The translations under genes and the position numbers were made by a program. From an uncultured Clostridia bacterium (GTDB taxonomy: Bacteria > Bacillota > Clostridia > Oscillospirales > Ruminococcaceae): a stretch of 5,734 bases of DNA. The stretch lies in NCBI GenBank assembly GCA_937894185.1, contig CALCSA010000341.1:1-5734 (forward strand), read 5' to 3'. Shown piece after piece: positions 1 to 4,903 of this stretch. Under the pieces are notes generated by a model, which was given only the letters and a program-made list of their open reading frames with translations, searched no databases and was not told where the DNA came from. The stretch's first letter is position 1. Each line of letters starts with the position of its first letter.

Positions 1-1440
1 GGAACCATTCACCTGCTCAGCATCTCAGGGCTGCACCTTTCCATTCTGGTGGGCTGCGTCACCTCAGTTTTGGCGGCGCTGAGGATCGGCCCCCGCCTCA
101 CCGCTTTGGCAGGCATGGCGGCCAGCCTTGTCTTTGCGGTGCTGGCGGGCTTTTCCCCTGCCATCACCCGGGCGCTGGTGATGGTGCTGCTGATGTTAAG
201 CGCAAAGCTGATTTCCCGGCGCAGCGATTCCCTCAACTCCATGGGGATGGCCCTGCTCCTCGCAACTCTTTTTGCCCCCTACTGGACTCTGGGGAAGGGG
301 CTTTGGCTTTCCTGCTCTTCCACTGCAGGCATCATCATCCTTTGCAAGCCTTTGCAGCGGCGTCTGGAAGCCTTCTGGCTCACCCGGTTTTCCACCGTCC
401 CCAAGGCGGCAAAGTTTTTTTTGGAGGCAGCGGCTCTGGCGGTCAGCGCCTACGCCTTCTCCTTCCCCGTGCTGCTGGCCACCACCGGATGGATTTCCCT
501 GCTGACCCCTGTGGTCAATGTACTGGTGGCCCCTCTGGCGACTCCCGCCCTGCTTTGCGGCATCCTCTGCGCCCTTTTGGTCCCCTTTCCCCTCGCCGCT
601 ATGGTCACCAACTTTTGCATCGAGATGATTGTATCCCTCTCCCGGCTGTTTGCCTCCATCCCCCTGCTCACCTTTTCACTGGGTGAGTTCTGGAAGCTTT
701 TATGGCTGCTTTTAGGGGTGGCGGTGGCGGCGCTGCTGGTCCGCTGGCGGGGAGGCAAAGCCCTGCGGCGGTACGCTGCCGCTTTGATGGTGCTGGCCTT
801 TGCGGCAGGCAGCCTGACGCTTTCTCTGGCGCAGGGAAGCCAGTTGGAGGTGGTGGCGTTGGAAGGCTGCGCCCCCCTGATTCTGATCCGCAAGGACAGC
901 GCCGTAGTGGTGGGCACCCCCTCCCCTTACGAAATCCGCACCCTGAGCCGCTATCTGGAGTTTCGGGGCATCGGGCATCTGGATGCGGTCATCGTCGGAG
1001 ACTGCGGGGATCAGGTCGATTCGGGTCTGCTCACTCTGGCGGGGGATTTTTCTCCCGGGCTGATCGCGGGCCCCGACGACGATTACATACTGGGGATGCT
1101 GGAGCGTGCTCTGCCCGGCCGAAGGGTGCTCTCTCTGGGTTACGCCCGCATTCAGGTGCTGGGGGATGTTTTTGTCACCCAAAACCCCGTCACCGGGGAG
1201 GTTCTCATGGAGGCGGGCCGATATTTCATCGTCAAATCCGGGGAAAAATATGCTATAATAACACAGGGGTCACCTCGGGGCCAAACAGGCTCCAAAGAGT
1301 CCCCCGCCAACGGGACAAGCCCGGCTCTTCTACGAGTGCGGCAGCAGGGAGTTCCCCCGGGAGCCAAGCAAATCCCCTTTGCCTTTGAGCCGGTGGGTAG
1401 CTTTTTGTTTGGCGAGCGGCGGATGATCCTCAAGTTGTAG
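1..1440 (+). CDS. comEC: ComEC/Rec2-family DNA internalization channel protein, 3' part
   Basis: The reading frame is open from base 1 to the TAG at 1438-1440, giving 479 visible residues; the N-terminus lies outside. ComEC forms the membrane channel that brings single-stranded DNA into naturally competent cells. Visible residues 4-12 read HLLSISGLH, the signature near the start of the family's Competence domain. They are followed by many hydrophobic segments up to about residue 280, including the family-like stretches SRRSDSLNS and WISLLTPVVNVLVAPL. The last about 200 residues align in order with the family's C-terminal metallo-beta-lactamase-like domain (LEVVALEGCAPLILIRKDSAVVV, then YLEFRGIGHLDAVIVGD). 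However, the usual DVGQGD and SHxDxDHxGG motifs are replaced, so metal binding is probably lost. The final about 60 residues are a Gly/Pro/Ser-rich tail. holA follows after 20 bases, a common Firmicutes pairing. The family assignment is firm; function of the C-terminal domain is doubtful. Confidence 0.93.
   Translation, partial: GTIHLLSISGLHLSILVGCVTSVLAALRIGPRLTALAGMAASLVFAVLAGFSPAITRALVMVLLMLSAKLISRRSDSLNSMGMALLLATLFAPYWTLGKGLWLSCSSTAGIIILCKPLQRRLEAFWLTRFSTVPKAAKFFLEAAALAVSAYAFSFPVLLATTGWISLLTPVVNVLVAPLATPALLCGILCALLVPFPLAAMVTNFCIEMIVSLSRLFASIPLLTFSLGEFWKLLWLLLGVAVAALLVRWRGGKALRRYAAALMVLAFAAGSLTLSLAQGSQLEVVALEGCAPLILIRKDSAVVVGTPSPYEIRTLSRYLEFRGIGHLDAVIVGDCGDQVDSGLLTLAGDFSPGLIAGPDDDYILGMLERALPGRRVLSLGYARIQVLGDVFVTQNPVTGEVLMEAGRYFIVKSGEKYAIITQGSPRGQTGSKESPANGTSPALLRVRQQGVPPGAKQIPFAFEPVGSFLFGERRMILKL
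1231..1259 (+). promoter_or_regulatory. Possible extended -10 promoter inside the end of comEC
   Basis: TGCTATAAT at 1251-1259 is a perfect extended -10 element (TG-n-TATAAT) in an otherwise GC-rich stretch. A weak -35-like GTCAAA lies at 1231-1236 with a 17-base spacer; extended -10 promoters tolerate a poor -35. It lies about 200 bases before holA and could give holA and the Toprim gene transcription independent of comEC. The same bases also encode Tyr-Ala-Ile-Ile in comEC, so a chance match is possible. Confidence 0.4.
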
Positions 1441-1460
1441 ACAGGGAGCAATTAATTGTT

Positions 1461-2492
1461 ATGAAATATACGGAAAAAACTTTGACCAAGGCCTGCCGGG
1501 CCGGCCAGCGGCACACCGTCTGGCTGCTTTACGGTTCCGAGACCTATCTGGTGGAGCGCTGGGCCAAAATCCTGATGGGGGAGGAGTCCGGCGCCGACCC
1601 CTTTAACGCCCAGCGGCTGGACGGTAAATTCCCCGATCTGGAAGCGCTGTGGGATGCCGTTCAGGCCATGCCCTTTTTCGCGGAGGAAAAGCGGGTGCTG
1701 CTGGATGGGCTGGAGGCTTCCTCCCTGAGCGGCGAGGACCTCAAGTCCTTCGAGGCTCTGCTGGAGGAACTGCCCGACACCACCACCCTGATCATCACCG
1801 CCAAAGACTCGGGATTCGGCACCTCGGCGGGGGGAAAGAAAATTGTCAAGCTGGTGGAAAAACTGGGGGGCGCCGCGGAACTGGGAGCCCGCTCCGCCGG
1901 GGACTTGGAGCAGTTTTTGCAGCAGGCCGCCCGGGAGCAGGGCTGCACCCTGGACAGCGCCGCTGCCCGGTACCTCTTGCAAATTTGCCCCAGCGAGATG
2001 CAGATCTTGCAAAACGAGCTGGAAAAAATCTGCTCCTATGCGGGGAGCGGCGCCATCACCCGCAAGCATATCGACGCCGTAGCCATCCCCAAGATTGAAG
2101 CCCGAACCTTTGATTTGCAGAAGTTCATTCTGGCGGGGGACGCAGGGGGAGCCCTTAGGCTCCTGTCCGATCTCTTTCATCTGCGGGAGGACCCGGTGGC
2201 CATTCTGGCGGCTCTTTCCATGAGCTTTTGCGATCTCTACCGGGCTAAATGCGTCCGCATTGCCGGGGGCAGCCGGGAAAATCTCATGGCCGACTTTGGC
2301 TACCGCAGCGAGTTTCGGGCCCGGAAAGCCTTTGAGGAAAGCAACCGCCACAGCATCTCCCGGCTGCGCCGGATTGTCCTGATGCTCTGCGATTGCGACC
2401 GCCTGCTCAAGTCCACCGCCGTGGACACCAAACTGCGGCTGGAACAGCTCACCGTGGAGCTGGCGATGCTCTGCCGGGAGGGACGTTCATGA
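1461..2492 (+). CDS. holA: DNA polymerase III subunit delta
   Basis: This 343-residue protein has the usual length of HolA, the subunit of the clamp-loader complex that opens the sliding clamp so it can be placed on primed DNA. The N-terminus has the family's degenerate nucleotide-fold start (VWLLYGSETYLVERW, residues about 19-33). Next come the AMPFFAEEKRVLLDGLE region (about 69-85) and LPDTTTLIITAKD (about 104-116). The helical C-terminal half contains LEQFLQQAAREQGCTLD, ILQNELEKICSYAG and ARTFDLQKFILAGD, all typical of delta. As in other delta subunits there is no functional P-loop. The ATG at 1461 is preceded by GGGAG at 1444-1448, 12 bases away, a rather distant ribosome binding site. 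The stop codon overlaps the next start (ATGA at 2489-2492), implying translational coupling. Its place between comEC and the Toprim gene supports a shared operon. Confidence 0.93.
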   Translation: MKYTEKTLTKACRAGQRHTVWLLYGSETYLVERWAKILMGEESGADPFNAQRLDGKFPDLEALWDAVQAMPFFAEEKRVLLDGLEASSLSGEDLKSFEALLEELPDTTTLIITAKDSGFGTSAGGKKIVKLVEKLGGAAELGARSAGDLEQFLQQAAREQGCTLDSAAARYLLQICPSEMQILQNELEKICSYAGSGAITRKHIDAVAIPKIEARTFDLQKFILAGDAGGALRLLSDLFHLREDPVAILAALSMSFCDLYRAKCVRIAGGSRENLMADFGYRSEFRARKAFEESNRHSISRLRRIVLMLCDCDRLLKSTAVDTKLRLEQLTVELAMLCREGRS

Positions 2493-3106
2493 GCCGCCCC
2501 CGGATTTCCCAAACCATCATCGTCGAGGGCAAGTACGATAAAATTAAGCTGGAATCCATTGTGGACGCCCTGATTCTGCCCACCGACGGCTTTCGGATTT
2601 TTAAGGACAAGGGGATGCGGGCCCTGATCAAAAAGCTGGCGGGAGAAACCGGCCTTGTCATCCTCACCGATTCCGACGGGGCGGGCTTTGTCATCCGCCA
2701 CCATCTCATGGGCCTTGTGCCCACCCATCAAATCACCAACGTCTACATCCCCGACTGCATGGGTAAGGAAAGCCGCAAGTCCAAGCCCTCCAAGGAGGGC
2801 AAGCTGGGGGTGGAGGGGATGGAGCCTCAGATTCTGCTGGATGCTCTGAGCCGTGCCGGACTGCTGGAGCACGCTCCGGCTCCCCGTCAGGCCATCACCA
2901 AGATGGATTTGTATGAAGCCGGGCTTTCCGGCCGGGATCAGAGCAGGGCCTTGCGGCAAAAGCTGTTGGAGCATCTGGGGCTTCCGGCCAGACTTTCTGC
3001 CGGTGCTCTTCCCGCCGTTCTTTCCCATCTGATGGACCGGGAGGATTTTTTTACCCTCTGTCAGCGCCTGCAAGACGATTGCATTCTAACAAAAAAACCA
3101 CTATAA
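2489..3106 (+). CDS. TOPRIM-domain protein, ribonuclease M5-like
   Basis: This is a 205-residue protein. The TOPRIM fold is clear: IIVEGKYDKIKLE at residues 10-22 carries the conserved Glu13, and VILTDSDGAGFVIR at 57-70 carries the Asp61/Asp63 pair that would bind metal. Between them lies GFRIFKDKGMRALIKKLA. IPDCMGKESRKSKPSKEGKLGVEGMEPQ, just after the fold, matches the RNase M5 family, whose best known member matures 5S rRNA. The C-terminal about 80 residues form a second small domain, as in clostridial RNase M5-like proteins. The DSDGAG motif differs from the TDPDxxG form I expect in classical RnmV, so it may be a paralogue with another RNA target; no gene symbol is given. The start at 2489 is favoured over the upstream in-frame ATG at 2393 because GGAGG at 2477-2481 is well spaced and the ATGA overlap with holA is typical. 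The 3' end contains a promoter for what follows. Confidence 0.85.
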   Translation: MSRPRISQTIIVEGKYDKIKLESIVDALILPTDGFRIFKDKGMRALIKKLAGETGLVILTDSDGAGFVIRHHLMGLVPTHQITNVYIPDCMGKESRKSKPSKEGKLGVEGMEPQILLDALSRAGLLEHAPAPRQAITKMDLYEAGLSGRDQSRALRQKLLEHLGLPARLSAGALPAVLSHLMDREDFFTLCQRLQDDCILTKKPL

Positions 3107-3107
3107 T
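3079..3107 (+). promoter_or_regulatory. Sigma-A-type promoter for the mreB leader
   Basis: TATAAT at 3102-3107 is a perfect -10 element, and TTGCAT at 3079-3084 is a partial -35 (TTG matches) with the ideal 17-base spacer. It sits over the last codons and stop of the Toprim gene, next to an A7 run at 3091-3097. Transcription would be expected to begin near 3113-3115, directly at the first base of a strong hairpin, leaving a leader of about 180 bases before mreB. The start point is inferred, not observed. Confidence 0.6.
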
Positions 3108-3112
3108 CTAGA

Positions 3113-3142
3113 GGGTGTCTCCAAACCTGCTTTGGAACATCC
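3113..3142 (+). repeat. Inverted repeat: 5' leader hairpin or weak terminator
   Basis: GGGTGT (3113-3118) pairs with ACATCC (3137-3142), with one G-T wobble. TCCAAA (3120-3125) pairs with TTTGGA (3131-3136). The result is a 12-base-pair stem with one bulged C (3119) and the five-base loop CCTGC. It begins where a transcript from the TATAAT at 3102-3107 should start, which would make it a 5' cap hairpin of the leader. Alternatively it ends the upstream operon, but the bases after it (AATTTACG) are a poor U-tract, so an efficient intrinsic terminator is less likely. Confidence 0.6.
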
Positions 3143-3240
3143 AATTTACGCCGTTTTGAATTTAAATAGGGAAAGATACCCTAATACGACGTGAGCCTGT
3201 TCCCCCAAGCAAGCAGTGGGGAAGGGCGGCGCTCGACCTG

Positions 3241-3283
3241 TTCTTATCAACATCGCTTATTCTGATTAACTGATAAAGGAGGG
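3241..3283 (+). promoter_or_regulatory. Ribosome binding site of mreB with a possible occluding helix
   Basis: AAAGGAGGG at 3275-3283 is a near-ideal Shine-Dalgarno sequence 8 bases before the ATG at 3292. TTATCA (3244-3249) is the exact complement of TGATAA (3271-3276). With A3277 bulged, TTC (3241-3243) can extend the helix onto GGA (3278-3280), which would cover half of the Shine-Dalgarno sequence. The 21-base loop contains the near-repeat CTGATTAACTGATAA with the 3' arm. The helix is AU-rich and may be weak. Confidence 0.45.
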
Positions 3284-3291
3284 ATGGAGTC

Positions 3292-4308
3292 ATGGCGTCT
3301 TTGGATATTGGCATTGATCTTGGAACCTGTACCGCTATCGCCACCGATTCCACCCGCAGTGTGGTGGTGCGGGAACCCTCGGTGGTGGCGGTAGACAACC
3401 GCACCGGCAAGGTGACGGAAATCGGCAGCCGGGTGTATGAAATGATCGGCCGTACTCCCAGCTATATGCAGGTGATACGCCCTTTGAGCGAAGGCGTCAT
3501 CAGCAACTTTAACATGACGGAAGTGCTGATTCGCCACCTGCTGCGGCAAATTACCGGGCCTCAGCTTCTCAAGCCCCGGGTCACTCTTTGTGTCCCGTCG
3601 GAAACCACCAACGTGGAAAGTCAGGCGGTCATCGACGCCACCGTCTCTGCCGGTGCCCGCAAGGTCTACCTCATCGAGGAGCCGGTGGCGGCAGCCATTG
3701 GCGCGGGGCTGGACCTTTCCAAGCCGGAAGGCAACCTCATTGTGGATATTGGCGGCGGAACCTGCGACATCGCCGTCCTCTCTCTCAACGGCATTGTGAC
3801 CAAAACCTCCATCAAAACGGCGGGCCGCCTCTTTGACGAGGCCATTATCCGTTTTGTGAGCAGCAAATACAATCTCCTGATCGGCGAGCGAACAGCCGAG
3901 CGGATCAAGATAGAGGTGGGATCGGTTTACGAAGGCAGCAGCGAAGCCATTACCGACGTCAAGGGCCGGGATTTGATGACCGGACTGCCTAAAAAAATTT
4001 CCCTGCGCCGCAGCGAAACCCTGTGGGTGCTCCGGGAGCCTATGGATTTGATTCTGCGGGCGGTGGCGGGTGTGCTGGAACGCACCCCTCCCGAGCTTTC
4101 CGCCGACATCCGCACCAACGGGCTGGTGCTCACCGGCGGCGGAGCGCGCCTGACCGGGCTTGCTCAGGTGCTGGAACGGGGCACCAAGGTTCCCACCCGC
4201 ATTGCCGAGCATCCCGAGGAGTGCGTCGCCATCGGCACCGCCAGAAGCTTTGATTATCTGGACAAGCTGTACGACGGCTTTGTCCACACCTCTACCCACA
4301 CTCACTAA
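3292..4308 (+). CDS. MreB/Mbl-family rod-shape actin homologue
   Basis: This 338-residue protein has the normal length of MreB, Mbl and MreBH, which polymerise under the membrane and guide sidewall peptidoglycan synthesis. All actin-fold signatures are present in order. They are phosphate 1 at residues 5-16 (DIGIDLGTCTAI), connect 1 at 126-140 (VYLIEEPVAAAIGAG, with the likely catalytic Glu), phosphate 2 at 149-164 (LIVDIGGGTCDIAVLS) and the adenosine motif at 278-290 (GLVLTGGGARLTG). REPSVVA, GRTP, LLIGERTAE, GRDLMTGLP, ERTPPELSADI and CVAIGTA are also family hallmarks. There is no N-terminal amphipathic helix, as usual in Gram-positive members. The C-terminus ends in an odd HTSTHTH tail. 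The ATG at 3292 has a strong ribosome binding site. No mreC or mreD follows directly, which resembles the solo mbl/mreBH arrangement more than an mreBCD operon. Family is certain; the paralogue is not, so no symbol is given. Confidence 0.94.
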   Translation: MASLDIGIDLGTCTAIATDSTRSVVVREPSVVAVDNRTGKVTEIGSRVYEMIGRTPSYMQVIRPLSEGVISNFNMTEVLIRHLLRQITGPQLLKPRVTLCVPSETTNVESQAVIDATVSAGARKVYLIEEPVAAAIGAGLDLSKPEGNLIVDIGGGTCDIAVLSLNGIVTKTSIKTAGRLFDEAIIRFVSSKYNLLIGERTAERIKIEVGSVYEGSSEAITDVKGRDLMTGLPKKISLRRSETLWVLREPMDLILRAVAGVLERTPPELSADIRTNGLVLTGGGARLTGLAQVLERGTKVPTRIAEHPEECVAIGTARSFDYLDKLYDGFVHTSTHTH

Positions 4309-4402
4309 ATCCAAAACCCGCTCACGCTGGAACTACAACCGCTTTACTTTCCCGTATGAGGATCGAACAGAGACTTTTATTGCGAAAGGATAGGTGAGTT
4401 TT
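4309..4402 (+). other. Short intergenic gap between mreB and the GNAT-like gene
   Basis: In these 94 bases I see no terminator hairpin with a U-tract and no convincing -35/-10 pair, so read-through from mreB into the next genes is plausible. Near its end, AGGTGA at 4392-4397 fits the 16S anti-Shine-Dalgarno end and sits 5 bases before the ATG at 4403. This favours that ATG over the in-frame GTG at 4394, which would use AAAGGA (4385-4390) only 3 bases away. Confidence 0.5.
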
Positions 4403-4867
4403 ATGTCGGGCTTTCAAGTGAGCATGGATCGCAATCAGGTGGAAGTGAGCTTTTTGAGGGACACCGCTCCCCTGCCCCAGATTTTGCGCAACCTTGCCGT
4501 CAGCACACCTTTTGTCTGCACCCGGGACGGAGCTCTGGTGGCCGAAAGCCTGTTGCGCGTGAAGCAGGCCACCGGCGAGGTGGTCAACTATGCCTATATT
4601 CAGGAAGACGACTGCCGGGAAATGCTGCTATATATCATGGATTTTTGCCGTGCAGCGGGCATGAAGTTTCTGGAGATTGGCTGCGGCAACGCAGACCTTG
4701 CGCTGTTTGCCCTGTTGCAGCGGATGGGCTTTCGGTTGGTGGAGGTATGGCCCGACCATCTGCTGTCCGAAAGTAAAGTGGCCCATGTCAAAAACTCCAT
4801 CATCAACCGGGATACGATTCGCTTTCGGGCCGATCTTGACGACACAGTACTGTCCACGGCCACATAA
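4403..4867 (+). CDS. GNAT-like acetyltransferase-fold protein with a degenerate acetyl-CoA loop
   Basis: This is a 154-residue protein. The C-terminal half matches the GNAT fold. It contains MKFLEIGCGNADLALFALLQRMGFRLVEVWPD (residues 87-118), the beta5-alpha4-beta6 region where many family members read leiGTGNssigqlaLYqkxGFr. It then has INRDTIRFRADL (134-145), which resembles the NGIxCRDMIRLxxDL ending of a Firmicutes GNAT subgroup. The N-terminal half (FLRDTAPLPQILRNL, DGALVAESLLRVKQATGEVVNYAYIQED) gives the expected early helix and strands. The acetyl-CoA pyrophosphate loop (Q/RxxGxG/A) should come right after the YAYIQED strand, but the sequence there is DCREML (70-75) with no glycines. 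The protein may therefore bind CoA poorly or be a non-catalytic relative. Its substrate cannot be told. It lies 36 bases before the fumarase gene and probably shares its transcript. Confidence 0.72.
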   Translation: MSGFQVSMDRNQVEVSFLRDTAPLPQILRNLAVSTPFVCTRDGALVAESLLRVKQATGEVVNYAYIQEDDCREMLLYIMDFCRAAGMKFLEIGCGNADLALFALLQRMGFRLVEVWPDHLLSESKVAHVKNSIINRDTIRFRADLDDTVLSTAT

Positions 4868-4903
4868 CGCAGTTGGCCGGACATGGAAAGGGAGAGTTCT
4901 TAT

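Larger units (their letters stand above)
3108..3291 (+). other. Non-coding structured leader region upstream of mreB
   Basis: No convincing gene lies in these about 185 bases, but several helices can be drawn. After the first hairpin, CGCCG (3149-3153) can pair with CGGCG (3227-3231). This would enclose a TAGGG/CCCTA hairpin (3167-3171 with 3179-3183) and a TTCCCC/GGGGAA hairpin (3200-3205 with 3218-3223, loop CAAGCAAGCAGT), giving a three-way junction. An alternative is GAGC (3193-3196) with GCTC (3231-3234). I compared it by eye with 6S, SRP, T-box, c-di-GMP, THF, SAM and ZTP RNAs and could not match any. It may be a cis-regulatory leader, a small RNA, or unselected spacer. Pairings are hand-drawn without energy calculation or covariation. 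Confidence 0.4.

Noticed and set aside
1452..2351. Long 299-residue reading frame on the minus strand opposite holA
   Set aside because: It is a shadow of holA produced by GC-rich third positions. Its protein shows no recognisable domain, and the plus-strand frame has clear family motifs and operon context.
2393..2488. Upstream in-frame start for the Toprim protein, adding 32 residues
   Set aside because: The extra segment overlaps holA, is rich in Arg/Gly/His as expected of an out-of-frame shadow, and lacks a good ribosome binding site. The ATG at 2489 has GGAGG and the typical ATGA overlap.
3182..3190. TAATACGAC, identical to the first nine bases of the T7 phage promoter
   Set aside because: The match stops there (GTGAGCC follows instead of the TCACTATAGGG core), and no phage genes are nearby. 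Chance match.
3113..3240. 6S RNA or SRP RNA in the mreB leader
   Set aside because: The 5' end folds on itself rather than pairing with the 3' end as in 6S RNA. AAGCAAGCAG only superficially resembles the SRP AAGGAAGCAG motif and lacks the GGAA tetraloop helix.
3247..4314. 355-residue minus-strand reading frame spanning the whole mreB gene
   Set aside because: It is longer than mreB itself, but its translation is His/Gly/Ala-rich with no family motif, while the plus strand encodes every actin-fold signature. Codon-bias mirror effect.
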